Source: Maylandia zebra (taxonomy: Eukaryota; Chordata; Actinopteri; Cichliformes; Cichlidae). Taken from it: a DNA stretch of 64,000 nt. This document shows, one piece after another, positions 1 to 12,600 of this stretch. The stretch is taken from the NCBI RefSeq assembly GCF_041146795.1, contig NC_135178.1:6330844-6394843 (forward strand), in the 5' to 3' direction. The notes under the pieces were generated by a model. It was not told where the DNA came from. It ran no database searches and saw nothing but the letters and a program-made list of their open reading frames with translations. The first letter of the stretch is position 1. Every line of letters starts with the position of its first letter. The position numbers were made by a program, and so were the translations under genes.

Positions 1-231
1 TCAGCACCTTCTATGCTGCCAAATAGCAACAACCATAACCGTCCTTTTTTGAGTCGTGATAAAGGCTTTTTCATGTTTTCATGGATTATTTTTAGTGGGT
101 TGCTGGTGCTGCAGCAATCCACATTCACTTCCATCTTGACCAATAACTGCACATATCTACACTGAAGTAGAAGCTTAAAAAAAGATGCACAAAATGACGT
201 TGTAGGAGGTTTGGTCCCTAGTTCCTGCAGT

Positions 232-758
232 CAAGGCAAGGCAAGGCAAGTTTATTTGTATAGCACAATTCAACAACAAGGTGATTCAAAGTGCTTTACA
301 GAGACATTAGAAACAAGAACAAATAAAAAGCATGATTTAAAATTGATTAAAACAAGCAAATAAACTAACTAACTAATTAACAAACAAACAAACAACAGTA
401 TATGAAATCAAAACAGATAAAATCAGAACAATAGATAAAATCAGTAGTTAAATGTAAGTTTTGAAATTTAAGCTTAAAGTGTGGATTTGGTGCTTTATTC
501 AAATGCAGCTGAGAACAGGTGAGTCTTCAACCTGGATTTAAATAAACTGAGTGTTTCAGCTGATCTGAGGCTTTCTGGGAGTTTGTTCCAGATATAAGGA
601 GCATAAAAGCTGAATGCAGCTTCTCCGTGTCTGGTTCTGACTCTGGGAACTGATAAAAGACCGGATCCAGATGACCTGAGGGATCTGGATGGTTCATACT
701 GGGTCAGGAGGTCATTGATGTATGTGAAGACGCACAGAAATACAATGTTTTCCTTCAA
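232..758 (-). mobile_element. L2-type LINE 3' end (truncated)
   Basis: Read on the minus strand, 758-495 encodes 87 residues that look like the extreme C-terminus of a fish non-LTR reverse transcriptase: a Pro-Ser-Arg/Leu-Arg-Ser-Ser stretch, then Tyr-Ile-Trp-Asn-Lys-Leu-Pro and a Phe-Lys-Ser-Arg-Leu-Lys-Thr ending. It is followed by a 3' UTR that closes with a GCACTTTGAA block, a GTGCTATACAAATAAA block and a short TTGCC tandem tail (on the plus strand, AAGGC repeats at about 235-252). This layout of C-terminal peptide, GTGCTAT-AAATAAA and pentamer tail is characteristic of L2/CR1-group LINEs. The copy is 5'-truncated and lacks the catalytic core, so it is not autonomous. Confidence 0.75.
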
Positions 759-3700
759 AAGTTACAAGAACTTCAGAAGTTCCATATCCACTAATTAGCA
801 CGGACACCTTCATTTAGTGATGCCACATGATGAAAAAGTAGTGACATTAAAAAAATGTTTGATTAATTCTAAGCTGTCCAACCCAAATTTCATGGCCATC
901 TATCCTCAAGTTATTGAAATATTCCACTGTCAGCACAAGTTGAAACATGAGAGGATCGAAGGCAGTCTAATTTGCAATAAATTGTAATAAGACTAAATTA
1001 AAAGAAATGTGACAGTGGATTGACTGGTCCAGACTAATAAGATTTAATCGTTGTCATCAACAGGGCCTTGATGCTAGCATAACAGTATCATAGACTCCAT
1101 GTAGCCATCATGACATAAGCCACTGCTATGAAAAGTCCCATTGTGATGTTTCAGTATTTGCCGATGCAATCATGGACTAAATGTTGGGTCTAGCTACTTA
1201 CCATTCACACCAATATGCTTCTATGCAATCTGACTTCTTTTTTCTTTTTTTTAAATCAGACGAGTCGCCCCCTGCTGGCCATCAATAAGAATATACACTG
1301 GAAGAGTCCAGTTTTGCAGTCTGCGTGCAACAATCTATAACGAAGCCAAGAACCTTCGAACTCCGAAAAGCCACTTGAAACGCATCCCACATTAAGTATC
1401 CCGAAAACCTGTTCAACACGAGTTTGCACGCTGCTCTGTCGCTGCCGATACTGCGGGCAGGAAACGTGCATGTGGAAAACCTGGATGGATGAGACACGAT
1501 ATTATCATCACTCTCCACTGCTGTCTCTCTCCATATGAAAAACACAGCAAGCCCTCTGTCACTGTCACCTGCGTGAGATACCGCCATCCAGAAGGACTCA
1601 GAGTATTTATCAGCTCCGGCACGATGAGTGTAAGCACGCCACGTTATTATACGTCTCTCAGGATAATCTGTGACTTTCATTTACATCGATATGATTACAT
1701 AACACGCTCCATCTGTTGCTTGTTGCTAGCACAGGGGGGAGACAAACATGCATAGCTTTACACAGAGAGGAATCTAATTATTCAATTAGGGACTGTATTG
1801 AATGACTAACTGATTCACTGCAGTTTACATAATGACAACACAGATCACTACTGCCTCTGTAATGCAATTTAGTACTACTGTGGAGGGCTCATCATTCATG
1901 GGAATGTAGTCTTCTTCTTCTTTTTCCTGGCTTCCATTACCGTGCAGTAATCTGAGAGTGGCAATATATACTGCATTGATTAAATCAAGAAATCACACAT
2001 CGTTAGCGTTCACTCGCCCATTAACCAACGTATGCCTTTTGACATAAATCTCAGCCCTGGCTCTTAATGAAATTGATTGAAAAGGCTCTTCATGTTCCGG
2101 TGTGAGAAAAAGCTTGTTGTGCAAGTAAACGATCAAAAAAGAAGGAAAAAGTGGGGGCGGCGTGGAGGTGGGGGGGAAGTAGACAAAGCCTGCTGAGCTC
2201 CTGAGGTTAGGACCCCCCCCCACCCACCAGGCCCACAGGAATGCATGTGCGTGTGAGAGTCCTGGAGGCTGTATTGTTGTCTGTGGTGCATCTTGCTCTG
2301 CAAACACTGTGGCTCCGACTTGGGAAGGAGCCTATAATGTGGGAGGTCTGGATACCAAACGGCCAAACATGGCATCATGTGATATCATTTCTTTTTGTTG
2401 TGTGCAAGCGGAGAAACCCTCTGTGGTGCAGTTATTTAGTTACAAATGAACTTCTCTCCTAGGAAGAAATGGCTTTGATGCTGTCATAAAAACCTCTCGA
2501 ACAAACAGACACTAAGGCTGGACCGGCGCTATCACCCGTCTTTTAATTATCTTTGTTCCGATCTTCACCGTTTCCACTTTTATTGCCTTTTGATTGCATT
2601 TACACAGATTTCTATTTGCTTTGCTGTCGAGACCTGTGTGCCGTGTTGGGGTTTTTCTGTTTGCCAAAGTCTGAGAATTAGGCTGCCGTACTGCCATCCA
2701 GAGCATTAGGGTATAATAAAGCAACACAATGGCTCATGTTACCAGAGATGTAATCAGGATGGAAAATAAAAACTTTTTTTTAAAAAAAACAATAACACTG
2801 GGGTTGAATAGAAGTCAAAAAATACAAAATGGAATAAGCTTGAAAACCCTGAAATGGAAAATGAGCAAAGCCATTTAAAAGAGAAGTTTTGACACTTGCA
2901 GAAATATTGTTATGTTTCCAAAACATTACATTTATCTCATGTGTTCAGGATGAAGCCGCAGCATGTCGTAGATGGTTACATGCTTGAATATTTCCAGGAT
3001 TCTCAGAGGCTTTCTTTTACTTTTAGATTCTGTTTTGTTTTTGCAAAAGCAACACATAGTCTTTTAAATAGTGAGCTGTTTTTTGATTGGTTAAGGCACT
3101 GGTAGCTGTTTGCCTCTGTTTTCAGTCAGCATCATATAAACAACACACACATCAGTGTTCCCAAGTGAACAGTGTGTTTCCCGAAATGTTGAAATGGCCC
3201 ATTAACAAACCAGAGTCTTTAGGCCTAGATGATCTCCGATAATAAGTAAGTCTGCTCTTAGTCCATTTATTTTTATTTTTCAAAAGCTGTATGTAAAAGA
3301 TGGACAGGGCTTTAAACTGCAGTCTTACTAATGGCCAGCAGGGAGGGTGACTCCTCTTGTTGCAAAAGCAGTCAGAATGTACTGTACATGCAATAAACAC
3401 TTGAGTTGAACTGTTGGTCTCAGTTGCTTGGTTTCAGGTCTTACTATTAAGCTGTGGTTATTTTGGTATCTGCAATCCCAACTTGGAATAAAACGAACAT
3501 TAAAGGTTTGCCATTCTTGTGGCCGGGCTCCTTGTTGATTGAAAAGTTGCTCCTGCGTGAGATGTGTTGGTGGTCTGTCACAGCAAACCATACATTCATC
3601 TTTTATATACAGTCTATGCTTCTGTTGTTGACCCTGGTTCTACTTCAACCCACGCACATTTTTAGCCTGCATAAGATGCTTTCCAGCATACAAGACCAAA

Positions 3701-4704
3701 CACAAACAATCCTGCCGTTATAACTTTATCTGATATATTTGCTAGATGACAGAAAAAGGAATTTCACGTAACAGCCTCTCGAGATTTATCTACAATATTT
3801 AAATAGACTTCCTTTTTGCATTTGGAATATCCTGCAAAGCAATTTTTAGCACATAAAAAAAGTTTATCTTGTCTTCTGATGAACCACAAACTAACCCAGA
3901 CTACATTTTTATTCCACTGAGTGTGAGATATTTGAAAGTTTGACTCTGTTTTTGAGACTGTGCTGGTTTTAATAATCACATTTTGTCACTTGCTTGTCAG
4001 TTGTCTCGCTTGAGATTCTTTATGACACACCTTGATGAAGTCAGCACTGTCTCCCCTGTCTGAAAAACAGCTTCAAGAAAAGTTTTGACTTTGGCTTTTG
4101 ACTCCTGCCTCTAAAAGTAAGAAACTGCTACCGTGACTGGATCCTCCTCTGCTCTATTTAACAGTGGTAAAGTGAGAGCTATTTGTGCATGTTAATGGCC
4201 TTGTCAGAAGCCCGTTCCTCACATCTACATGCACTTAAAACGACAGTTAACCACAGCAGAACAATTGATTTCTCAAACAGCGTAGTCCTCTACATTTTCC
4301 TCCCTGTCTCTCTGCTGCTTATGTCTGACATACAAGTGTACTTTTCGGCACTCTCAGGCACTTCTGAGTTTGAGTGAAGGAGATGGGGTTTGTGGGAGAT
4401 TTCAGACAGCAAGAGTTGGAGTTAGGGGAGTTGGGGGGTGGGTGTCTGGCTTAACTTTGAGCTCAGCGCTCACAAGCTGTACTTCACCTTCCAGCTGCTC
4501 TCCGAGCCTTTGGATTCAAGGGAGAAAGCAGGGGAAAAGGGGGAGGGCGGGAGGAAAGAGGAGGGGTTTTGGGCTGGGTGGCGATGTTGGTGGGGGTTAG
4601 TTGGACGGGTGGGGGCACGCTCTTGGGCGTACAGGCCCTGGAAATTTCCGTTGTATGTTTCACTTCTTTTCAGGATGGGAGGGGTTTGGAATTAGACTTT
4701 GGGT

Positions 4705-4725
4705 GGGGGGGGGGGGGGGGGGGGG
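4705..4725. repeat. poly-G tract (about 21 bp)
   Basis: An uninterrupted G run in an already G-rich 300-bp stretch. Such runs are length-unstable and prone to sequencing error. Confidence 0.85.
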
Positions 4726-5532
4726 TGAAATGGTTGCATTGGGGTCTGGGGACTTGGCAACCAGCCAGCCACAGCAGGAAGCTTTTGCTAGTTTCACACA
4801 GACAAAAAAAAAAAAAGTGGTCCTGGACACTGGCCGGCTATCTGAGCACAGCGCTCCAGTCATCACTCGAAAAACAGGAACTCATAAATGCAGCCTGCTC
4901 GGATGGTGGCACAGGCTGACTGCTGTTTAACGCCACAATCCACATTCAAATTTCTTATTATATACAGTAAAAGGCACGAGCACAGGGACGAGAGAAGAGT
5001 GAGCAACTAACTCAAGCCATCGTGTCCAGGTTTGTTGGGTTCATTCATTTGCCTTAAACACACCTGACTTTTCCATGACTTTTAAATACTTACACATCAA
5101 GAGGCCTTGATTAGTTGGAAAAAATGTAATTCAAGCTGGACTCGATATGTAAACATCCTTATTTACCCAAACTAAACAGGCTTTTAATCAGAGAAACTAT
5201 TTTAATTGGATTTCTCCATAATGGTTCTGACATGAAACTGCAAGAGTATTTCAAATAAAGAAAAAAAAATACTCACAGGCTGCGTGGACGACACACAGTT
5301 CAAAATCTGATAACAAAAACAGCAGCAGCAATAAAACAAGCGCTGTAGCTGTACCACGAGTTTTTTTTCATAACCACGGGGATGCCGTCGGTTTATTTGG
5401 CTTGGCAAATGTCCAGCTTTTAAACCAGAGGCAGGAAGAAGTGAAGCAGAGCAAAGAGCCAGCAGGCCCGACAGCAGGCATTCAGAGCAGAAGGTGCTGC
5501 TGTGCATCAGGTGGAGGAGATGTGCACGTTTC

Positions 5533-5568
5533 TCTGTGTGTGTGTGTATGTGTGTGAGAGAGAGAGAG
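5533..5568. repeat. (TG)n(GA)n microsatellite
   Basis: A compound dinucleotide repeat of TG units with one TATG interruption passes directly into GA units. Confidence 0.85.
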
Positions 5569-6619
5569 GACAGGGAAGGGGAGGGTTGCAGGGGGCAGGT
5601 GGACACTGGTTCGGCTTGCTGGGGGCTCAGGCCTCGCTAGCAGGTGGATGCTCGGAGAATAGAATTTTTTTTTAAGGGAGGGATTAGGGGGATGAAAGGA
5701 AGCTAAGGATTACTGGCCTCCTTTTCTGCACCAAAGATGGAAAACGAGCCAAGGGTGTCATACTACAACATCCATTTGCTGGTCGGAGCAAAAGCTGCTA
5801 CACAGTGCCAAATGTCCACTATAGAAATGACGGTTGCTGCATCCACAAACACCAGATAAAACTGCACAATACATGAATAGATAACCACGATCATGAAATG
5901 CTGCTTTTATGGGGTTTGTGTGAAAAACCCTTTCTAGATGGGAAGCAGTGATTTTGTCCCAGACAATCCCAGATGCTCACTTGTGGAAGTTGTTGGCTCC
6001 TAGATTAAATGGGAGATGTTACGTTCTATATTTTTATCTCTTTGCATGATCTGCAGTTTAAAATATTCCTCATTCCAGCTTTCTTCTGAATGGCTACTCT
6101 TTGTGAACAAGCGATAGGATGTAGAGGCTTCTGTGATCACGGAGAACGTGACCATATAAGGACATCCACGCTTATCAACGTCACAAAGATTTAAGAGTAG
6201 AAAAAAACGTCTGAATTCTGAGCTTTTGGCACACAGTACGGTGGCCGTGAGAGGTCAAACGTACTCCAATTTAAAAAAAAAACACCAGCAAAAAAATAAA
6301 TGCTATGCTAAATGCTAGATAAAAAGCACACAAAACACAACAGATGTTGAATAAAACAAAACAGAAAGAGGAGGAAAAGACATCAGCAAGCACGAGAGCA
6401 GAAGTGATGAGCTAACAGTGAACAGCTAATAGCAGTTAGCAACACGTTAATAAAGTGTCTGCAGTATTACGTGAAATGTGTATTTTAAAAAGAATATTTA
6501 CTTGCATCTTTTTCTCCCTCACAACACTAAAGAATCCTCAGCTGATTTTAAGCGCGTCTCGGTGCAATTTTTTACATGTTTTGGTTTTAGGTCACTTCAT
6601 CAGCTGTTCCGTCACCTTA

Positions 6620-7421
6620 ATAGAATAGAATAGAATAGAATTCAACTTTATTGTCATTGCACATGCACAGGTACAGGGCAACAAAATGCAGTTTGCATCC
6701 ATCCAGAAGTGCTTTAGTGATATAGATATATTACAATATATATTAGCAATAGTATAGATATGTAAGTATATTACAGAAATGGGTCTATTATGGTATGTTA
6801 TAATGTACACGGTATGAAGTATGTTGTGAATGTTCTTTAACTATAAGTATGTACAGGCTGTAGTGAGTACAAGCTATGTACAGGCTATGAGCAGGATATA
6901 AATATGAAAAACTATACAGAATATGAAATAAATAACTTTACAGGAATCTGAGATATACAGCTATACAGAAATGGGAACTATGCAAGTTGTAAACAGTTGT
7001 AGGATTAAAAATTAACGAATGTACAGAATGATTATTTACACAGAGCTATACAGTAGTGCAGTTAAGATAAGTGAGGGTGTGGATAGTTTCTACAGAGGCT
7101 ATATAAAGTGCTAGTGGTTGTGAGTGGTGGTTCAGTCCATGTTATTATTGTGTGTTTGAGGGTACAGTTGTCCATTGTGGGTGTGTGTATGTTCAGTCCA
7201 TGTGTTAACGTGGGTCAGATGTCAGGAGGCAGAGTTCAGGAGTCTGACAGCTGTGGGGAAGAAGCTGTTCCGGTACCTGGTGGTCTTAGTCCGGAGGCTC
7301 CTGTAGCGCCTCCCAGAGGGCAAGAGGGTGAAGAGTCCATGTGATGGGTGACTGGGGTCTTTGATGATCTTCCCAGCCCTTTTCAGACACCGCTTCCTGT
7401 AGATGTAGGTGTAGGTGCTCC
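6620..7421 (-). mobile_element. LINE 3' part with TATTC tail (interrupted copy)
   Basis: On the minus strand, about 7400-7222 encodes the C-terminus of a non-LTR retrotransposon protein (Arg-Cys-Leu-Lys-Arg-Ala-Gly-Lys-Ile followed by Lys-Asp-Pro-Ser-His-Pro and Leu-Pro-Ser-Gly-Arg-Arg-Tyr). A noncoding 3' UTR follows and ends near 6620-6640 in GACAATAAAGTTGAATTC and TATTC repeats, the usual 3' tail of such elements. It is the downstream half of the same copy whose upstream half lies at 9371-9808; a later insertion at 7422-9370 separates the halves. A small frameshift at the junction suggests the copy was already defective. Confidence 0.8.
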
Positions 7422-7531
7422 CTTCCTTCCCTCCCCATCTCCAGCTGCCTCTCTCTTCCCGCTCCACCACAACCACCCACACATGCAGGACCTTGGAGTA
7501 GGGGTATGTCACCAGGGTGCAGAGGAGGCCA

Positions 7532-7551
7532 CCCCCCCCCCCCCCCCCCCC
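7532..7551. repeat. poly-C tract (20 bp)
   Basis: Homopolymer inside the retroposed insert. It produces spurious proline/glycine-rich open frames on both strands. Confidence 0.85.
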
Positions 7552-8180
7552 GTCCCCTTCTGGCTGCCTCTGCCTCAATTTTATCCCACAACTTAGACAT
7601 TCACATTACTCACACTCTCATTACACATACATATAGGATCTTGGGGGTGGGCACGATACACGGAATCCAAAGTACCATCAGGGTGTACACCCCACCCCTG
7701 GCGTCGTTGCCCACCTCTCAATGTTAAATACACGTAGACATTGAGGGCTAGCAGGAGGGACCATGCGCTTACCTGCTGCTCTCTGGCAGGTAGCTCCATG
7801 CCCTCCTGGGTTTTAAATGCACCTTAGAACACACATGCATCAACACTACAATGAGCGGGTGGAGGGAGGTTTGGAGTCTTCTCTCACCCCCGTTCTCTGC
7901 GACCTGCTGGAGCGGGGGGGCTAGGAGGAGGAGTTGGCCGTCCGACTGCGGTCTGGAGTGTGGGGCCTCCCTGCTGCTGCGGAGTCGGGGCAGTCTGCCT
8001 CCCCCCACCGCAGGGAAAAGGGTAACACCACCTGGTTCTGGGTGCAGTTTCCCCCTCCAGGGGCGGGGGCACCTAGACCCGGTTTGTAGAGTACGCTTGG
8101 GGAGTGTGATCGTGTGTACAGCGTCTCTTTATGTCTGTCTCCACGTTGGTTGAGTGTGGAGTAAGTGCATATGAGAGCAT

Positions 8181-8201
8181 GGGGGGGGGGGGGGGGGGGG
8201 G
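8181..8201. repeat. poly-G tract (about 21 bp)
   Basis: Homopolymer inside the retroposed insert, followed by a TG-rich stretch (about 8214-8255). Confidence 0.85.
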
Positions 8202-9370
8202 TGGGAATGGATGTTTGTGTCTGTGTGTGCCTGTATGTCTGTGTCTATATGTCAGGTTGGGTGTCAGGCGCCACCTCTCTGGGGACATCTCAGGCCCTCC
8301 AAGGTTTGGAGGCCTATCTCCCCCCACCACCACTTCCCCTGCCAGTGGCGGACTCCCTCAGACATCGGTGCGTTGGTGGTTCTTTGTGTCCGGGGATGGG
8401 CGTCCAGGTACACACCGGCTCACTCCTTGGCGGCCGCTTATCGGGGCCTGGAGCCTGGGGCTTGCTCGGGCCACTTCGGAGGTGGGGTGCCCCCGGCCTC
8501 TCGGCCTGGGGCTCGGTCACTCAGGCACGGCTGGCTGCCGGCGGAGCTCACGGGCGCGTCACTGCAACTCCCCCTGGCTTCTGCTCCGCGGCTGCTGAGT
8601 GAGCCCTCATCTGGGACTCTCCTCAGCTCTTACTGGAACAGTGGCGCGGCTGCCCCTCTGTTGGTCTTCCTTGGTCTCTTGTGTTCTGGGGGCCTCTGGA
8701 TGTCTGGAGTTTTGATCTCCTCCATACCTGCTTCATGCCCTGGAGGACGGGGCTGTGGCCCCCCCCACACCCTCTAGCAGATCATTACATGAAGGAACCT
8801 TTTAAAAAAAAAAAAAACAAGCGCGTCCATGCTCACAGGTGTACACACGGGTGATCACACCCATAAACTACACCCTTTTTGGCTCCTACCTCAAAGCACA
8901 CTGTGTTCTGTTGATCTTATGTGCTGCACAATAATGTTTAATATTTAGTATTTACTGTCATATTCCCATATATCATTGTGATGTTGTTTATTCTATTACT
9001 CTTGTTCTCTTCTGCTTGTTTTCTTTTTTCTTTCTCAGCAGGTGATCCAGGTGATCGATATATGCATTTTTTTCTTATTTTTTTTTTCTGCTCATTCTGT
9101 TGGTTTTTGTCTTTTGCCCTTCTCCCCCGTCCCTCTTCTCAGCTGTTTCTCTTTCCCTCTTTCTTTCTCCCCTTCTTTCCCCCAGTCAAGTCTGTCCCGT
9201 ATTCAGTAAGTGAAAATAAAATGAACAATAAAGGTGAATCAAATGGACCATTACGGCAAGGCTGGGATGGTCAATTTGGTAAAGTAAATCCGTTGGGCAT
9301 CTTTCTTTGCCTTTAGACAACAATTCTGATGGCAAAAGAGCCAAACGGGACAGGCAAAAAAAAAAAATAA

Positions 9371-9810
9371 AGGTGTAGGTGCTCCGGCGATGCGCTGGGC
9401 AGTTTTCACGACCCTCTGCAACGCCTTCCGGTCCGAGGCAGAGCAGTTCCTGTACCAGACTGTTATACAGTTGGTCAGGATGCTCTCGATGGTGCAACGA
9501 TAGAAGTTCACCAGGATGTCTGAGGACAGGTGGTTCTTCCTCAGAGTCCACAAGAAGAATAGGCGCTGGTGAGCCTTCTTGACCAGCTTGGAGCAGTTGG
9601 TCGTCCAGGTGAGATCCTCGGAGATGTGGACTCCCAGGAACTTGAAGCTGCTCACACGCTCCACAGCCGTCCCCTTAATGTGGATGGGTGGATGTGGGTC
9701 AGCATTCCTCCTGTAGTCCACGATGAGCTCCTTGGTCTTCTCGGTGTTAAGCAGCAGGTTGTTTCTGTCACACCACTCAGCCAGACGATCCACCTTAATG
9801 TCTCCCCAAA
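9371..9810 (-). mobile_element. LINE reverse transcriptase fragment (5' half of the interrupted copy)
   Basis: The minus strand from about 9808 to 9386 encodes a contiguous reverse-transcriptase segment downstream of the catalytic core: Asp-Arg-Leu-Ala-Glu-Trp-Cys, Asn-Leu-Leu-Leu-Asn-Thr-Glu-Lys-Thr-Lys-Glu, Phe-Lys-Phe-Leu-Gly-Val-His-Ile, then Ala-Gln-Arg-Ile-Ala-Gly-Ala-Pro. The order is standard for jockey/I-group non-LTR elements. The reading frame is lost at the insert boundary. The upstream catalytic domain and endonuclease are absent, so the copy is 5'-truncated near 9810. Confidence 0.8.
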
Positions 9811-10100
9811 AACATTTCTGCTCTGTCTCTATGTCTCTTGAGTTTTTTTTTCTCCTACTTAAGTTGTGTTTTATTGTTTCTATTTCTTTTTTCTTTTTTT
9901 TATTCAGCTTCCGTACTGTTTTGTGTGCTTTTGCAGCATTTTTCAGTTTTTGCTGGAGTTTTCTGAAGTTGCCGTGCATTCGAGCTCTCGGGGCCACCAT
10001 CAACCTAATTCAATTTTGTTTATATAGCACCGAATCACAACAACAGTTGCCTCAAGGCGCTTTATATTGTCAGGTAAAGACCTTACAATAATACACTGTA
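9811..10100 (-). repeat. Repeat fragment plus L2-type LINE tail
   Basis: Upstream of the truncated LINE on the minus strand lies a Lys/Asn-rich, weakly coding stretch, and beyond it (10,100-10,003 read in reverse) the block AAAGCGCCTTGAGGCAACTG followed by GCTATATAAACAAAATTGAA. That second block is the typical 3' end of an L2-type LINE, so at least two old retroelement pieces abut here. Confidence 0.55.
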
Positions 10101-11880
10101 GGCATAATAGGTCCACTTTAAACACTGCGTTTAATTAATTATCTAAGTCAATTTGCAATAATTTTCTGCCCTACTTCTTGTCTGTTAGCTGGTCAATCCA
10201 CTACTAATCTAATAAAGATGAGTATATGCCAACAAAAATGTGTGTAAATACAGTTTTAGATCCTTTAAATATCCCGTCTCGCACTCCTCCACTTCCCCCA
10301 GATGACAGTTATAAAATAGGTAAAACTTCAGCTCAGTTTATGTAACTGAATCAATTATGATCTTACCAAAATTACAATAGGGTGGCTCCCTACTCCTCCA
10401 CTCCGTGCCCCACCCTGATTAGTTTTCTCCTGTTGCTGTGTGTTGGTGAACATGGCCTCTGCTGTGGATCATGGTACACAACATTATTTATTCATGGCTG
10501 GGAACGATAGATGCAGTGCAGGCTCCTCCTGAGTATTGTCCATCTGTTAGCTGGCCTACTGTACACAGTAATATAATGTGAGTCCTCAGGAGGCACGTGC
10601 TAATAGCAGCTCATGTGTTAACGCATCACACTATTTATCTTTGCAATAACACTACTGTTAATTACAATTAGTTGGTGATTTATTTGTCCCTGAAGGAGTG
10701 CGGGGAAAACAGCCAGTAAAATGTGACCTTACTGGGTTTTATTTGATCACCGCTGCACTGCTGGGGGTTCGCTCTCTCGCAGGACACCTCTAACATGGGA
10801 AAACATCAGGTCTAATTGCTCCCCTATAAGACACTGTCTCTGAGGACTGCTGTACACATCATTTTACACAAAGCTGCAGATAATTTAATTTCCACCCAGG
10901 GAGCTCTCGGCATTAGACTGCTGCCAGATTTCAAACACAAGTAACCTCCCGTGTCATGATGGTTGTGAAATTGAAGCAGCAAAAATCCGATTTCATCTAC
11001 TGACTGATTTTCTTATGAATAAGGAAAGGGTTCTGCTTAGATTGTTCAAACTTCCCCGTGGCGCATTTAGAAATTATTATTACATGATTAGTAGTCTCTC
11101 TCTCCTGTCATTTTCTGCAACATACTATAAGTTTAAACACCCATGACTCGCACACATTCGCTTTAAAATTAAGCACAGTGTGGATTCGAGCACACAGAGA
11201 GCGATACCTTTAGACAAAGTTGCTTCCACCTGTCACCAGATGCCATAGTTGATGTGACTCTGAGAGCTGCACAAGCCCTGCTTTGGCCAAACGTGGATAT
11301 AAAATAAAGGTGTTAGACTCGGTGTGTCATTTAATCAAACGTAACAAAGTGGGATGGCCGCAGAGACTTTACATTAACCGCTTCCTTTGCTGGAGAGATA
11401 ATTCTGTGTTTCACAGTCTGATGAGCGATGCATCACTAAGACTACACTGCACAGGCAGATAATAACATGCTTTATCATGTACTGTAATACTCCAGATAGC
11501 TCCACACGGCAACATCTGATCACCTCTGGGGGGAGAAAAAAAATCTGGCTCAATTTCCATCTTCAGTTTAAAACACACACGGCTTCCACAATAGACTGCA
11601 ATGTGGAGGAGTGTCTCACTTTGATCTTTAAATACCCTCTAACGTTAAGACACGCTCATTGGCTTTGATTTTTTTTTTTTTTTTTTTTACAACTGCCAGG
11701 CAAAATACAGACGCTCCCTTGAATCTCCTCCTGTGTAGCTGTAGTACAGCAGAGAATGCGTGAACACCTATCCTCTTTTTATTTTTTTCCCTCCTCCAAC
11801 ACAACCACCACCATCTGTCCCTTTCTTCCATTTCATGTGCTCAAGCAATATCCACACCCCTCTCATAGCAACAGCACGCC
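10101..11880. other. Upstream noncoding DNA
   Basis: Unique-looking AT-rich sequence with no supported gene. It carries a T tract at about 11,670-11,688. Regulatory sequences of kat6a may lie here but are not discernible by eye. Confidence 0.45.
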
Positions 11881-12600
11881 GCCGCCGCCCCCGCGCCTTG
11901 CAGTGAATTTTTCTTTTTTTCTTTTTGCTCCGTCCCCTGGATCTTCGCCTCGCACCATGCAGACGGTCCCTGGGCCCTGCCTGCCTGTTCAGTCTTCCCC
12001 CCTCCCCCACCAGCCGTGCTCCTGTTTCACTCAAAGATGGCGTCGGCTCTAGAGCCCCTGGTCTCTGGCTGCATTTTTTGGGCTTGTTGTTGTCTTCGTT
12101 TCGCACGGTTTTGGCACCTTCTCCTCGGCGGCTCGATACCAAATTCCGGTGAGTAGCAGCGGAAGCCGGATGGGAGGATACGAGATTTTCTCCGCGGTCC
12201 GCTTTGCCCGAGCTTCCCTCCGAAACCAGAACCGGACCATCTCTGGCTTTCTGGGGAACCGCGAGAGGTAGAAGGGGAGAGGGGTACGGAGGGGATGGTG
12301 ATCGCGGATGTGGGTGGGGGGTATAGAGGGGAGGGAGGGGGGCGAACAGAGGCCTAGCTTTACTCCGTTTTAGCGGCCTTGTCTTCACGGCACCGCAGGC
12401 TGTAGCGTTACGTGGGAGGGCGGTTAGCGGAGGGAGGAAGTCAGCGAGGTGCGGACCACTGGTAGGGATGCGTCTACGCGGGCAGAGCCTGCTCGCCCAT
12501 GCCGAAGATTGAGAGCTAGGCCGCGGAACCAGCACTGCTGCAGAACCACCCGCTAAGACCATCTTAAATATTGCACTTGCCCGCTAGCCGAGATGGCCGT
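11880..12600 (+). promoter_or_regulatory. kat6a: kat6a CpG-rich promoter region
   Basis: After more than 10 kb of CpG-poor DNA, this stretch is GC-rich and dense in CpG (for example GCCGCCGCCCCCGCGCC at 11,879-11,895 and many CGG/GCG triplets to 12,600). It immediately precedes and includes a good splice donor (CCG|GTGAGT at 12,146-12,154). No TATA box is evident, as expected for a housekeeping chromatin gene. The exact transcription start is not visible. Confidence 0.6.
11950..12148 (+). other. kat6a: kat6a 5' UTR exon 1 (noncoding, start uncertain)
   Basis: The exon is inferred from the strong donor CCG|GTGAGTAG at 12,148/12,149 within the CpG-rich promoter. The left edge is a guess; only the donor is supported. 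Human KAT6A likewise begins with noncoding exon sequence. Confidence 0.4.

Larger units (their letters stand above)
759..6619. other. Intergenic stretch without recognised gene
   Basis: I see no convincing exon here. The open frames present are short and not family-like. Low-complexity features include a G homopolymer at 4705-4725, an A tract at 4804-4815 and a (TG)n/(GA)n microsatellite at about 5533-5568. Distant regulatory elements of kat6a could lie here but cannot be identified from sequence alone. Confidence 0.5.
7422..9370 (+). mobile_element. 1.95-kb A-tailed retroposed element inserted into a LINE
   Basis: The segment is bounded by perfect copies of GGTGTAGGTGCTCC (7408-7421 and 9372-9385; 15 bp if the preceding A is included) and ends at its right edge in an A-rich tail (about 9357-9370). 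A direct repeat of this length plus an A tail is the signature of target-primed reverse transcription of a plus-sense RNA. The body is GC-rich in the left two thirds and pyrimidine-rich then A-rich on the right, with homopolymers at 7532-7551 (C) and 8181-8201 (G). No open frame in it resembles a retrotransposon protein, so it is non-autonomous: a LINE derivative, a large SINE-like unit or a retroposed noncoding transcript. I do not recognise the family. Confidence 0.75.

Noticed and set aside
5202..5606. 134-codon minus-strand open frame
   Set aside because: Spans a TG/GA microsatellite, with Ser/Leu/Cys-rich composition and no homology I recognise.
8073..8777. Overlapping open frames of 145-188 codons
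   Set aside because: They arise from a GC-rich retroposed insert with G and C homopolymers, overlap in several frames on both strands and show no conserved domain pattern.
11768..12562. 264-codon minus-strand open frame across the kat6a promoter
   Set aside because: It lies in CpG-rich DNA where stops are rare, is Arg/Pro/Ser-rich without family resemblance, and crosses the kat6a first exon antisense. Most likely a composition artefact.
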